Source: Acidimicrobiaceae bacterium
Lineage (GTDB): Bacteria; Actinomycetota; Acidimicrobiia; Acidimicrobiales; UBA8592
Assembly (NCBI GenBank): GCA_024641655.1
Contig: JAHECR010000023.1
Coordinates: forward strand, 1 to 56,693
Reading direction: 5' to 3'
Length of the DNA stretch: 56,693 nt
The translations under genes were made by a program, and so were the position numbers. Positions 1-9,288 of the stretch are shown in pieces (position 1 is the stretch's first letter; every line of letters begins with the position of its first letter). The notes beneath the pieces are model-generated. The model had not been told where the DNA came from and searched no databases. It saw only the letters and a list, made by a program, of their open reading frames with translations.

Positions 1-1
1 G

Positions 2-1069
2 CTGGCGCCGTTGCTCGCGCGCGCTCCGGGCGTGCAGCTGGCCGCCCTCTTCGCGCCCGAACACGGGTTCACCGGCACCGCGGGAGCGGGCGATGCCGTC
101 GACGACGGCATCGACCCGCTACTGGGGATTCCGGTGTACAGCCTCTACGGCGCGTCACGAGCACCGACACCGGAAGCCCTGGCCGATCTCGATGTCCTCG
201 TGTACGACCTGCAGGACGTCGGAGCCCGTTTCTATACCTACATCGCCACCATGGGACTCGCGATGCAGGCGGCAGCAGCGGCCGATGTCGCGTTCGTCGT
301 GCTCGACCGCCCGAATCCACAGGGCGCCGAGCTCGCCGGGTTCGTGCGCGACGGCGACCACGAGTCGTTCGTCAGCCCGTATCCGATCCCCACCGCGTAT
401 GCGATGACGGCAGGTGAGCTCTCGCTCGCCATCGTCGGGGAGCACTGGTTGACCGGCCTCGACGATCTCGACCTCACGGTCGTGCCCGTCGAGGGCTGGG
501 ATGCCCGGGGAACATGGCCCGAGGACAGCCTGGGGTGGCTGCCGCCGAGCCCGGCCCTGCCCTCGCTCGATGCCGCACTTGCGTATCCCGGCGTGGCCAT
601 GTTCGAGGCGACCTCGGTGAGCGAAGGGCGCGGTACCGAGGCACCCTTCACGACGATCGGGGCACCGTGGCTCGACGGCGTGGCACTCGCCGCCACCCTC
701 GACGACCTGCACCTCCCGGGCGTGCACTTCGAACCCACGACGTTCACGCCACGAATGCTCGAGACGATGACCGCGCCCCCACGCTTCGATGGCCAGACGC
801 TCGACGGCGTCCGGCTGGTGATCGACGACCGGCAAGCGTTCGCGAGCGTGCAGACCGGCGTGCACCTACTGGTTGCCGTGCTGGCACAGGCCCGTGCTGC
901 CGGGCTGGCGACGATCGTCGAACGACCCGATGGGTTCGATCGCTTGGCCGGCACGAGCCGCTTCCGGCTGCTGCTCGAGTCGGCCGCGTCGGCCGACGAG
1001 ATCATCGCGGCGTGGGCGGAGGAGGTCGCCGGGTTCGCGGAACAGCGCGACCGGTACCGGCTGTACTGA
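2..1069 (+). CDS. Exo-beta-N-acetylmuramidase NamZ family (DUF1343), 5' truncated by window edge
   Basis: The frame is open from the first bases of the window, so the gene begins upstream and only about 355 C-terminal residues are visible. Family hallmarks are seen in order: APEHGFTG near the start, DLQDVGARFYTYI, LDRPNP, the GELS segment, PSPALPSL, and SEGRGTEAPF followed by GAPWLDG. NamZ-type enzymes release MurNAc from the non-reducing end of peptidoglycan fragments and are usually secreted or lipoproteins. Any signal peptide would lie outside the window. It is followed by a 176-base gap containing a sigma-28-like site, so it is probably not cotranscribed with the next gene. Family assignment is firm; the substrate follows from the family. 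Confidence 0.88.
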   Translation: MAPLLARAPGVQLAALFAPEHGFTGTAGAGDAVDDGIDPLLGIPVYSLYGASRAPTPEALADLDVLVYDLQDVGARFYTYIATMGLAMQAAAAADVAFVVLDRPNPQGAELAGFVRDGDHESFVSPYPIPTAYAMTAGELSLAIVGEHWLTGLDDLDLTVVPVEGWDARGTWPEDSLGWLPPSPALPSLDAALAYPGVAMFEATSVSEGRGTEAPFTTIGAPWLDGVALAATLDDLHLPGVHFEPTTFTPRMLETMTAPPRFDGQTLDGVRLVIDDRQAFASVQTGVHLLVAVLAQARAAGLATIVERPDGFDRLAGTSRFRLLLESAASADEIIAAWAEEVAGFAEQRDRYRLY

Positions 1070-1162
1070 CGATCCGGTCCGCCGCCAACGAGAACCCCGC
1101 AGCGGTGAGCCCTCGGCGAAAGACAACCGTCAGCGGGCCGACACGCGGCCGAGGCGGGCTCC

Positions 1163-1189
1163 TCAAGTGCCTGGGCAATGCGCCGACGG
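1163..1189 (+). promoter_or_regulatory. Candidate sigma-28 (FliA) promoter for the HDOD gene
   Basis: TCAA at 1163-1166, a 15-base gap, then GCCGACGG at 1182-1189. This fits the T[CA]AA-N15-GCCGATAN layout seen before several flagellar genes in this window. The -10 box is the weakest of the nine matches (C instead of T at its sixth base). The start codon lies 57 bases downstream. Confidence 0.45.
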
Positions 1190-1245
1190 GAAACGCACAT
1201 CGTGCGCGCCGACGGAACAGCGCGCTCAACCGAGGCAGGCAGGAC

Positions 1246-2079
1246 ATGGACGTCGATACCGACAAGCTGCGCCGCGATCTCATCGCACGCGCCGAACAGC
1301 TCACGCCGCTCCCGGCGGCGGTAACCCGGCTGGCGCAGGTGATCCACGACGCAGAGTCGAGCGTCGAAGAGATCTGTGCCATCGTCGGCCAGGACCCCGT
1401 CCTCGCCGCCTCACTGCTCCGTGAAGCGAACTCGGCCTGGACCGGGCGCGCCGAGGTCGCAACCCTCGACCGCGCTTTCATGCTGCTGGGTCGGGCTCGG
1501 CTGCTCATGCTTGCGGTGCGGGGCTCGGTCAATGCCCGCTTCCAACCAGCGCTGCCGCAGTACGGACTCGCCAAGGGTGAGCTCTGGCAACATGCCGTCG
1601 CCAGCTCTGTCGCCGCATCGGTGGTGCGCGAGCACAGCCATGTCGACCCCGGCGGGGAAACCCTGACCGCAGCGTTGCTCCACGACCTCGCCAAGCTCGT
1701 ACTGTGCGACTACCTGGACCTGCAGGGAAACGAGGACCGCATGCGGCACCTCTCTGCGGTCACTGTCGAACGCCTGCACGTCCACATCGACCACGCGGAG
1801 CTCGGGGGGATCATCTCGCGCCACTGGGGTCTGCCAGCGAGCATCTGCGATGCGATCTCGCTGCACCACACCGGTCGCCACGACCAGGTCCCGGCCTCGG
1901 CCCATGCGGTGGCGCTCGCAGATGCGGTCGCCCACGACGCCCTCGGTGAGGACCACCGTGGCTTCTTCGGTCTCGACACCGACGTAACCGAGTCCTCGAT
2001 GGAGTTCCTCGGCATCGCCCCTGACGCGTGGGATCGCCTGATCGCCCAGACCCAGCAATCGATCGCCTCGATGCTCTAG
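1246..2079 (+). CDS. HDOD domain signalling protein
   Basis: A 277-residue protein that is almost entirely one HDOD domain. An N-terminal segment with LPLPAAV-type spacing (LTPLPAAVTRLAQVI) leads into VGQDPVLAASLLREANSAW, then ATLDRAFMLLGRARL, an HD-like HDLAKLVL segment and HWGLPASICDAISLHH. HDOD proteins are non-catalytic relatives of HD phosphohydrolases that often act in c-di-GMP, motility and stress signalling. The start at ATG 1246 was chosen because the domain begins about 10 residues later; the frame stays open upstream but the upstream translation is Arg-rich and not protein-like. It converges with the SnoaL-like gene only 16 bases away. A sigma-28-like site upstream suggests membership in the flagellar regulon. 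Confidence 0.85.
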   Translation: MDVDTDKLRRDLIARAEQLTPLPAAVTRLAQVIHDAESSVEEICAIVGQDPVLAASLLREANSAWTGRAEVATLDRAFMLLGRARLLMLAVRGSVNARFQPALPQYGLAKGELWQHAVASSVAASVVREHSHVDPGGETLTAALLHDLAKLVLCDYLDLQGNEDRMRHLSAVTVERLHVHIDHAELGGIISRHWGLPASICDAISLHHTGRHDQVPASAHAVALADAVAHDALGEDHRGFFGLDTDVTESSMEFLGIAPDAWDRLIAQTQQSIASML

Positions 2080-2095
2080 TTCCCGGCAGCGGGGT

Positions 2096-2608
2096 TCAGC
2101 GGAAGAGCGTCTCCGACCGCTTCCGTTCGGCCCACCGGTCCCAGTACTCCCACGGGCGTGTCATTGCCGGCACGGCGGCTTCGGGGTCGGCGGGAGCGGC
2201 CGGCACGGCATCGTGCAACGTCTCGCGACGCTGCACGAAGCCCCAACGGCCGTCGCGCTTTCGGTAGGTGTCGAAGTAGACGACGAGCACGTCCAGGCGC
2301 GCCGGACCCGGGCCCACATCCCAGGACCTGGTGAGGGCAACGCCGCTCGCCGTGGACTCGTCGATGAGATCGACCTGATGGGTACCCACCTGGAGGAACG
2401 CGTGACGCTCATTGCGCGCGAAGTACTCGGCGTAAAAGGCGCTCGCGCCCACGCGGCCGGTACCCGCGGGACCGAAGTCGGCATCGGAGCAGAACAGGTC
2501 GGCGACGGCGTCGAGGTCACGGGCGGTGATCGCGATTGCGTAGCGCTGCGCCAGGTCCCGGATCTCCAGCTCGTCGGCGAGGCGATTGAGGCGATCGTGG
2601 TCGGTCAT
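2096..2608 (-). CDS. SnoaL-like / NTF2-fold protein
   Basis: A 170-residue protein with the SnoaL_4 pattern: an N-terminal helix with EIRDLAQRYAIAITARDLDAVADLF, then the strand-rich half with GRVGASAFYAEYF, THQVDLIDESTASGVA, LVVYFDTYRKRDGRWGFVQR. This cone-shaped fold is found in small hydratases, isomerases, dehydratases and many proteins of unknown role, so the reaction cannot be named. The gene follows carbamate kinase with a 12-base gap on the same strand and may be the last gene of that run. The family call is good; function is unknown. Confidence 0.75.
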   Translation of the reverse strand: MTDHDRLNRLADELEIRDLAQRYAIAITARDLDAVADLFCSDADFGPAGTGRVGASAFYAEYFARNERHAFLQVGTHQVDLIDESTASGVALTRSWDVGPGPARLDVLVVYFDTYRKRDGRWGFVQRRETLHDAVPAAPADPEAAVPAMTRPWEYWDRWAERKRSETLFR

Positions 2609-2619
2609 GGTCGCGCAGC

Positions 2620-3531
2620 CTAGTGGGAGGCCACGATCCGTGTTCCCGCCCCCCCGACGAGAACGGCCTCGGCCTCCGCGAGTGACCCGATGGCAGCCTG
2701 CCTGCCGGTCTGCTCGACGAATCGGCAGACGGCGTCGACTTTGGGTCCCATCGAGCCCGCCGGAAACATCATCGCCCGAAGGACGTCAGGCGTCACCTCC
2801 CCCAGTGCCCGAGCCGCCGGCAGGCCGTAGTCCTCGTACACCGCGTCGACATCGGTGAGAACGATCAGCTGGTCGGCACCGAGTGCGACGGCCAGCAGTG
2901 CAGCGGTCAGATCCTTGTCGACCACGGCCTCGGTACCGACGAGGACGCCGTCGCGGGTGACCACCGGAATGCCCCCGCCACCACCGGCGACAACCAGGTT
3001 GCCGGCACGAGCGAGCATCGCGATCGCGCCCAGTTCGACGATACGACGGGGCTCTGGGGAGGCGACGATCCGGCGAGCGCCGAGAGGGCCTTCGACGAAA
3101 TCCCAGCCGTGGGTAGAAGCCAGTTGGCGGGCATGGCCGGGGGCAAACCACGGCCCGACGGGCTTGGTCGGCCGACCGAAGGCGGGATCGTCGCCGTCGA
3201 CCTCAACCCGGGTGAGCACACAGACCACCCGACTCGGCTCCACATGGCGCGACAACGACTCGACCAGCAGGTACCCGACCAGGCCGACGCTCTCGGCATC
3301 GAGGACGTCGAGCGGCGGGGCCACGACCTTCGGATCGGCCGCCGCCTGCATCGCCAACACCCCCACTTGGGGGCCGTTCCCGTGGGTGACGACCAGGTCG
3401 TTCGCGTCGGCCAGTCGCGCGAGGTGTGCCGCGGCGCGACGTGCGTTCGCCCGCTGGGTGAGGACATCGAGACGGCCGTCGGCGCCAACGAGTGCGTTCC
3501 CGCCGATGGCGACGACGAGCAGGGGCCTCAC
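2620..3531 (-). CDS. arcC: Carbamate kinase
   Basis: A 303-residue amino-acid-kinase-fold protein. VAIGGNAL at the N-terminus, VVTHGNGPQVG, GGGGGIPVV, VDKDLTAALLA, LIVLTDVDAVY and a C-terminal GSMGPKVDA are the standard carbamate kinase blocks. The enzyme interconverts carbamoyl phosphate plus ADP with ATP, carbamate and ammonia. The start is set at GTG 3531, which overlaps the upstream TGA stop by four bases (GTGA) and puts RPLLVVAIGG at the N-terminus. A start at 3564 is also open but would overlap the upstream gene by 37 bases. Translational coupling to the upstream GTPase-like gene suggests the two work together. No arginine deiminase genes are near, so the pathway is not the usual ADI operon. 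Confidence 0.9.
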   Translation of the reverse strand: MRPLLVVAIGGNALVGADGRLDVLTQRANARRAAAHLARLADANDLVVTHGNGPQVGVLAMQAAADPKVVAPPLDVLDAESVGLVGYLLVESLSRHVEPSRVVCVLTRVEVDGDDPAFGRPTKPVGPWFAPGHARQLASTHGWDFVEGPLGARRIVASPEPRRIVELGAIAMLARAGNLVVAGGGGGIPVVTRDGVLVGTEAVVDKDLTAALLAVALGADQLIVLTDVDAVYEDYGLPAARALGEVTPDVLRAMMFPAGSMGPKVDAVCRFVEQTGRQAAIGSLAEAEAVLVGGAGTRIVASH

Positions 3532-4865
3532 CTGCGAACCGACGACTTCCACGACGCGATCCATGGCGCGAGCAGGTCGTCGAAGCGGGGCGTGCCGAGC
3601 TCCTCGACGTGATACCGAGCGTGCCGGGTGCCATGACCGAAGTCGATCAGGCGGCCCAGCTCGATGGGCGTGCCCGTGACGACGACGTCACACGGCACGG
3701 CGCGCACGGTGGCTTCCAGGTCGGCGAGCTGGGCCGCGCCGTATCCCATTGCCGGCAGTACGGCCCCGAGATGGTCGTAGCGAGCGTAGGTCTGCGCGAT
3801 CGAACCGACCGCGTACGGACGTGGGTCCACGATCGTTCCGGCACCGGCCTGACGCGCCGCAACGGTGCCGGCGCCGAAGGCCATACCACCGTGGGTCACT
3901 GTCGGCCCGTCCTCGATCACCAGCACACGGGCGCCCTCGAGCTCCGGCCCGGGGTCGAGCGTCACCGGCGATGCCGCTCGGATGACGGTCGCGTTGGCGT
4001 TCACCTCCCGGAGGTCACCGATCACGGTGTCGACGTCGGCCGACGACGCCACGTCACACTTGTTGACCACCACGGCATCGGCCATCGTGAGGTTGGTCTC
4101 CCCGGGGTGGAAACGCCTGCCGTCATGGGGGCGCAGTGGATCCAGCACGCAGATGGTCAGGGTCGGTTCGATGAACGGCGCGTCGTTGTTGCCGCCATCC
4201 CACACGATCACGTCGGCTTCGGCGGCGGCGGCTTCGATGATCGCCGCGTAGTCGACCCCCGCGAACATCACCATCCCCTGGCGCACGGGTTCCTCGTATT
4301 CCTCCCGCTCCTCGATGGTGGGGACCGCGGCATCGATGTCGGCCAGGGTGGCGAAACGTTGCACCCGCATCGCGGTGAGGTCGCCGTAGGGCATCGGGTG
4401 CCGGACGAGAGCCACCCGCAGGCCGGCGTCGGTGAGCACCTGTCCGATCCTCCGAGTGGTCGGGGACTTCCCCGATCCCGTGCGCGTCGCAACGACGGCG
4501 ACGACCGGCACGGGGCACGGCAGCATGGTGGCGCGGGGGGCGAGCAGACGGAACCCCGCGCCCGCGGCCAGCACGCGCGATGCCAGATGCATGACGTACT
4601 CGTGCGACACATCCGAATACGAGAAGACGACCTCGTCGACGGACTCCTCGACGATGAGGTCGGCGAGCTCGGACTCGGGCCGTATGGGAATGCCACCGGG
4701 ATAGGACGGCCCTGCGAGCCCGGCCGGATAGCGACGGTCGTCGATGCCGGGGATCTGCGTGGCGGTGAACGCCACGACCCGCACGCCTCGGTCGCCGCGG
4801 AAGACGGCGTTGAAGTCGTGGAAGTCGCGCCCACCGGCGCCGGCGATGACGATCCGATGCTCCAT
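3528..4865 (-). CDS. Cyclic-2,3-diphosphoglycerate-synthetase-like GTPase (COG2403 type)
   Basis: A 445-residue protein with two halves. The N-terminal third looks Rossmann-like (IVIAGAGGRDFHDFNAVFR, VVAFTATQIPGID, YPGGIPI). The second part has a P-loop (VVATRTGSGKSPTTR), a DGGNND switch-like motif and VVVNKCDVA, which resembles the guanine-specificity NKxD motif. This matches the family that includes archaeal cyclic 2,3-diphosphoglycerate synthetase, but bacterial members next to carbamate kinase are not shown to make that compound, so the reaction is left open. It is the first gene of a GTGA-coupled pair with carbamate kinase and starts 60 bases after the ABC exporter ends. Confidence 0.75.
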   Translation of the reverse strand: MEHRIVIAGAGGRDFHDFNAVFRGDRGVRVVAFTATQIPGIDDRRYPAGLAGPSYPGGIPIRPESELADLIVEESVDEVVFSYSDVSHEYVMHLASRVLAAGAGFRLLAPRATMLPCPVPVVAVVATRTGSGKSPTTRRIGQVLTDAGLRVALVRHPMPYGDLTAMRVQRFATLADIDAAVPTIEEREEYEEPVRQGMVMFAGVDYAAIIEAAAAEADVIVWDGGNNDAPFIEPTLTICVLDPLRPHDGRRFHPGETNLTMADAVVVNKCDVASSADVDTVIGDLREVNANATVIRAASPVTLDPGPELEGARVLVIEDGPTVTHGGMAFGAGTVAARQAGAGTIVDPRPYAVGSIAQTYARYDHLGAVLPAMGYGAAQLADLEATVRAVPCDVVVTGTPIELGRLIDFGHGTRHARYHVEELGTPRFDDLLAPWIASWKSSVRR

Positions 4866-4925
4866 CGCCCGAGCCTGCCAGGTTTCGCCCGGCCATGTCA
4901 GCCATGACCAAGCCGTTGGGCAGGT

Positions 4926-6866
4926 TCAGTGACCGGTGGAGTGACGCTCCCAGGCCTCGTACATGCCGGCGTAGCGGCCGCCGAGAGCGACGAGCTCGTC
5001 GTGGCTGCCGAGCTCGACGACCCGACCGTCATTCATCACCCCGATCCGGTCGGCCTTGCGGGCAGTAGTGAGCCGGTGAGCGATGATGATGGCCGTGCGT
5101 CCCTCGAGCAGCACGTCGAGTGCGCGTTCGACCTTCGCTTCTGAAGCAAGATCGAGATTCGACGTCGCCTCGTCGAGGATGAGCACGCGCGGTTGGGCGA
5201 GGAACGCCCGGGCCAACGCCAGCAGCTGGCGCTCGCCCGACGACAGCGACACCCCCCGTTCGTGCACCGGGGTGTCGAGGCCGTCGCTCATCTGCTCCAC
5301 AAGATCTTCGATCCCCACCGCAGCGCACGCTGCGACGATTTCCTCGGTGGAGGCGTGTGGCTTCGCGAAGGCGATGTTCTGGCCGAGCGTCGATGCGAAC
5401 AGGAACGGCTCCTGCGGCACGACACCGAGCTGGCGACGAAGGTCGGCGATCCCCACATTGCGCACGTCGATCCCGTCGACGAGCACCCGGCCCTCTTCTG
5501 GGTCGTAGAACCGAGCCACCAGCTTCGCGATCGTCGACTTCCCCGAGCCGGTCGCACCGACGAGCGCGAAGGTCTCGCCGGCGCGTATGTGGAGGTCGAC
5601 GTCGTGGATCACGGGCGCACCGGGCCGGTACGAGAACGTGACATGCTCGAGGGTGATCGCCCCGTCGATCAGCGGGAGTGGCAGCGGGTCCGACAGCTCG
5701 GGCACGGACGGATCGGTGAGCAGCAGTGCCCGCAGCTTCGTCATCGACGCCTGGCCCTGCTGGTACACGTTGTAGAGCTGCACCAGTTGTTGGATCGGCG
5801 CGAAGAATGCGGTGAGGAACAAGATGAACGCCGCGAGCTCGCCGACGGTGAGCTCGCCGTCGAGCACCATCTTGCCCCCGACGCCGATGAGCGCAGCTTG
5901 GCCGAGGATGCTGACGACGTCGGTGAACGGGCCGTAGTACCCGTTGACCCGAGCGGTGAAGTTGTTGGCCTCGCGATAGTCGCCGGCGATGTTGCGGTGT
6001 TCGATGTTGTTGTGCGCCGCCCGGTTGTGCGAGGTCACGACACGCACCCCCGAGAGGCTCTCCTGGAGGTGTGCGAGCACGTCGGCGATGCGGTCGCGCA
6101 CGATGAGATACCCGAGCGCCGAGCGGTTGCGGAACCACACGGTCGCCAACGTCATCGCGGGCACGATCACAAGGACCGTGACGAGAGCCAGGGTGGGGCT
6201 GAGCACGAAGAGCGCCACCGTCACGACGACGAGGGTGAGTCCCTGGACGACCAGCTGCACCAGCCCCTCGTTGAACAGCTGCTGCAACGACGTCGGGTCG
6301 CTCGTCATGCGGGTCATGATGACGCCGGCCTTCTCGTCGGTGTAGAAGTCCAACGACAGACGCTGCAGGTGCATGAACAGGCGCAGGCGCAGGTCGTACA
6401 TCAGCCGTTCGCCGATCCGGCCGGTGGACACGATGCGTCCCCAGCCCGCGACCCAGGCGATGACGACCAACGCGAAGTACACGACGCCGGTGACGACGAG
6501 GACGGATTTCGAGCCGCCCTTGATCCCGTCGTCGATCACGATCTTGGTCAGCACCGGTCCCGACTGAAGCGCGGCCACCTCGATGAGCACGAGCACCAGC
6601 ACCCCGAGCAGCGCGACCTTGTACGGGCCGAGGAACCGCCGGAACGTGAACGGTTCCCGGTCGTAGTCGTGGTGGCTGAACTCGATCTCGACGCGCTCGT
6701 TGGGCGGTTCGTGGGCCACGAGCAGATCGACCCGCTCCTGCAGTTCCGACGGGATCCCGGCGAAGCCGAGGCCCTCACCTCCCTGACCCCCGGCGCCGCC
6801 GAAGGCACCGCGCATCTGGCCGCCCATGCCGCCGCCACCCATGCCGCCACCGAATCCCATTGCCAT
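4926..6866 (-). CDS. ABC exporter half-transporter (second subunit)
   Basis: A 646-residue membrane-ATPase fusion. Residues 1-40 are a Gly/Met-rich leader (MGFGGGMGGGGMGG...), followed by six predicted membrane helices from about residue 85 to 370. The nucleotide-binding domain has Walker A GATGSGKST, Q-loop VVPQEPFLF, signature LSSGERQL, Walker B VLILDEATSNLD and the H-loop IAHRL. The signature reads LSSGE, with the Ser and Gly intact. Its TGATG overlap with the preceding half-transporter and the MarR gene points to a heterodimeric multidrug-type exporter operon. The Gly-rich leader is unusual for the family and may be a low-complexity extension. Substrate is unknown. Confidence 0.88.
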   Translation of the reverse strand: MAMGFGGGMGGGGMGGQMRGAFGGAGGQGGEGLGFAGIPSELQERVDLLVAHEPPNERVEIEFSHHDYDREPFTFRRFLGPYKVALLGVLVLVLIEVAALQSGPVLTKIVIDDGIKGGSKSVLVVTGVVYFALVVIAWVAGWGRIVSTGRIGERLMYDLRLRLFMHLQRLSLDFYTDEKAGVIMTRMTSDPTSLQQLFNEGLVQLVVQGLTLVVVTVALFVLSPTLALVTVLVIVPAMTLATVWFRNRSALGYLIVRDRIADVLAHLQESLSGVRVVTSHNRAAHNNIEHRNIAGDYREANNFTARVNGYYGPFTDVVSILGQAALIGVGGKMVLDGELTVGELAAFILFLTAFFAPIQQLVQLYNVYQQGQASMTKLRALLLTDPSVPELSDPLPLPLIDGAITLEHVTFSYRPGAPVIHDVDLHIRAGETFALVGATGSGKSTIAKLVARFYDPEEGRVLVDGIDVRNVGIADLRRQLGVVPQEPFLFASTLGQNIAFAKPHASTEEIVAACAAVGIEDLVEQMSDGLDTPVHERGVSLSSGERQLLALARAFLAQPRVLILDEATSNLDLASEAKVERALDVLLEGRTAIIIAHRLTTARKADRIGVMNDGRVVELGSHDELVALGGRYAGMYEAWERHSTGH

Positions 6867-8776
6867 CAGAGGCCCCCCTCTTCGGTCGCCGGTGACCCTT
6901 CAGGCGGATCGCTGTCGAGATCTTCGCCGTCATGGACGTAGCCGGCGAGTGTCGCGCCATAGCGGGGCTCGGAGGCCATCAGCTCTTCGTGAGTCCCGTC
7001 GGCGAGCACCTCGCCGTCACCGACCAGCACGACCCGGTCGGCGAGCGCGATCGTGGACAGGCGGTGAGCGATGATCAGCGTCGTCCGCGACCGCATCAGT
7101 CGTTCGAGCGCCTGGTGGATCTCCTGCTCGATGTGGACATCGATGGCGCTGGTGGCATCGTCGAGCACGAGGATCTTGGGATTGGCGAGCAGGGTACGGG
7201 CGATCGCGATGCGCTGCCGTTGCCCTCCGGACAGGTCGTAGCCCCGTTCGCCCACGACAGTGTCGTACCCGTACTCGAGGTGCTCGATGAACTCGTGGGC
7301 GTTGGCCGCCTTCGCGGCGGCGATGATCTGGCCGATGGGCGCGTCGGGCCGGGCATAGGCGATGTTGTCGCGGATCGACAGCGAGAACAGGAACGGCTCG
7401 TCGAAGACCATGCCTACGTGGGCCCGCAAGCTGCTGAGCGTCAGGTCGCGCACGTCGTGACCGTCGACGCGGATGGCGCCGGAGTCCACGTCGTAGAACC
7501 GCGCGAGCACCCGTGACAAGGTCGTTTTACCGCAGCCGGTGCGCCCGACGATGGCGATCGTCTGACCCGGCTCCACGTGCAGGGAGAACCCGTCGAGTAC
7601 CCGCGCGCCCTGGCCGTAAGAGAAGGTGACGTCGTCGAAGTCGATCGCGCCTGCGGGCGACACGAGGTCGTAGGCACCGGGCCGGTCGACGATCTCGATC
7701 GGCGCGTCGAGGACCTCGAAGATGCGCAGTGCCGACGCAGAGGCACGCTGGCTCATCATCAGGATCTGACCGAGCATGCGAAACGGGGCCTGGAGCAGCA
7801 CCACGTAGGCGGAGAACGCCACGATGGTGCCGGCAGACGCCTTGCCGTCGATGGCGAGCCAGCCACCCATGAGCAGCACCATCCCCATGCCGATGCGCGG
7901 CATCGCCTCCATGGCGGGAGCGAACTTCGCCCGGATCAGCGCCTGCTGGATACCGGCCCAGCGAAGACCTTGCGCCCGCTGCGCCAGCAACGACGCCTGC
8001 CCGGCCTCACCTGCGAAAGACTTCACGACGCGCACGCCCGACACGTTCTCTTCGACGGTCATCGCGACGTGCGCGGTGCGCTCCTGCACCAGCCAGGATG
8101 CGGGGAAGATCCGCTGACGCATCCGGATCCCCATCACCGCGACGATCGGCATGGTCGCGATCGCCACGATCGACATGGGCACGCTGACGGTGAGCATCAA
8201 CGCGAACGCCATGACGAAGGTGAAGCCACTGATCGCCAGGTTCGGAGCGAAAGTCAGGAACATCTGCACACTGCGGATGTCGGAGTTCGCCCGGGAGATG
8301 AGTTGGCCGGACTGAACCCGGTCGTAGAAGCCGAAACTCTGGTACGACAGGCGCTCGTACATGAGAACCCGCAGGTCGTTCTCGATGCCGTATGCCACGT
8401 AGAAGAGCAGGACCCGATTGATGATGCCGAACACGCCCCGACCGACGGCGAGGCCGACGAGCACCCAGACGTAGAAGCTGATGGAGTGCGACGACGTCGA
8501 CCCGTTGCGCAGTGGTCCGTCGATCGCCGCCATCACCACGCGCGGTGAGGCCACCTGCAGCACGAGAGCGACCAGACCCGTGAGCAACGAGATAGTGAAC
8601 GTCACCCGATGGTTGGCGACGATCGGTGCGAGCCGGCGCAGCCACCCGAGCTCGGTCTCGCTGCGAATGGTCCGTTCGGGACGGGCATAACGCTCGGCGA
8701 CCGCGATGGGAACATAGGGACGATCGTCGATGTCGACACTGGCCAGACTTGCGAGCTCGTCGTCGAGGAGACTCAT
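6866..8776 (-). CDS. ABC exporter half-transporter (first subunit)
   Basis: A 636-residue half-transporter: membrane domain from about residue 50 to 350 and a nucleotide-binding domain with Walker A GRTGCGKTT, Q-loop-equivalent MVFDEPFLF, signature LSGGQRQ, Walker B ILVLDDATSAID and H-loop IAHRLS. The Q-loop Gln is replaced by Asp (VFDEPF), and the residue after Walker B is Asp (LDDATS) where Glu is usual. This is the pattern of the degenerate-site partner in heterodimeric exporters such as the TM287/288 type. It overlaps the marR stop by four bases (ATGA) and the next subunit by one base. It is probably a drug or lipid exporter controlled by the MarR protein. Confidence 0.9.
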   Translation of the reverse strand: MSLLDDELASLASVDIDDRPYVPIAVAERYARPERTIRSETELGWLRRLAPIVANHRVTFTISLLTGLVALVLQVASPRVVMAAIDGPLRNGSTSSHSISFYVWVLVGLAVGRGVFGIINRVLLFYVAYGIENDLRVLMYERLSYQSFGFYDRVQSGQLISRANSDIRSVQMFLTFAPNLAISGFTFVMAFALMLTVSVPMSIVAIATMPIVAVMGIRMRQRIFPASWLVQERTAHVAMTVEENVSGVRVVKSFAGEAGQASLLAQRAQGLRWAGIQQALIRAKFAPAMEAMPRIGMGMVLLMGGWLAIDGKASAGTIVAFSAYVVLLQAPFRMLGQILMMSQRASASALRIFEVLDAPIEIVDRPGAYDLVSPAGAIDFDDVTFSYGQGARVLDGFSLHVEPGQTIAIVGRTGCGKTTLSRVLARFYDVDSGAIRVDGHDVRDLTLSSLRAHVGMVFDEPFLFSLSIRDNIAYARPDAPIGQIIAAAKAANAHEFIEHLEYGYDTVVGERGYDLSGGQRQRIAIARTLLANPKILVLDDATSAIDVHIEQEIHQALERLMRSRTTLIIAHRLSTIALADRVVLVGDGEVLADGTHEELMASEPRYGATLAGYVHDGEDLDSDPPEGSPATEEGGL

Positions 8777-9264
8777 GCACCCACCTGCGCGTTCTGCTCG
8801 GGGGAACCGACGCCCCCTTGCGGGGTCGACCCGTCGTCTCTGGAGCCGTGCATTCTCGCCCGAGACGCCGTGAGCGCCCGCTCCAACAGGACGAACGCTT
8901 CTTCGACGACCGCGACCTCCGCAGGCGAGAGCTCGGCGAGGACGCGTCCGACCGATCCGGCGGCCGCGCCGTCGGCGCGATCGAGCGCGGCGCGGCCTTC
9001 GTCGGTCAGGACGTGATCGACCCGTCGGCGATCATCGGGGTGTGCTCGGCGCTCGAGGTAGCCCATCTGGTGGAGGCGATCGGCCAGCGCGGTGATGCGC
9101 GGTTTGCTCACCGCCAGGCGACCGGCGAGTTGCGACGAGCCGGCGGCATCGTGGGCGATCACCGAGAGCAGCCGGTACTCCGGCAGGGAGAGGTCGACGT
9201 CGGCCAGCGTGCGCTCGATACGGCGAGCCAGCCACGCCAGCGTCCGGGGTTGTGTGGCGTTCAT
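8773..9264 (-). CDS. MarR-family transcriptional regulator
   Basis: A 163-residue winged-helix protein. The DNA-binding part reads LSLPEYRLLSVIAHDAAGSSQLAGRLAVSKPRITALADRLHQMGYLERRAHPDDRR in family-typical order, with the wing at HPDDRRRVDHVLT. It is the first gene of a tightly overlapping operon with the two ABC half-transporters. Two palindromes lie 25-70 bases upstream of its ATG, fitting autoregulation and ligand-induced derepression of the exporter, the common arrangement in this family. The ligand is unknown. Confidence 0.88.
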   Translation of the reverse strand: MNATQPRTLAWLARRIERTLADVDLSLPEYRLLSVIAHDAAGSSQLAGRLAVSKPRITALADRLHQMGYLERRAHPDDRRRVDHVLTDEGRAALDRADGAAAGSVGRVLAELSPAEVAVVEEAFVLLERALTASRARMHGSRDDGSTPQGGVGSPEQNAQVGA

Positions 9265-9288
9265 CGCCGGGGAGCATACTTCTTCGCG

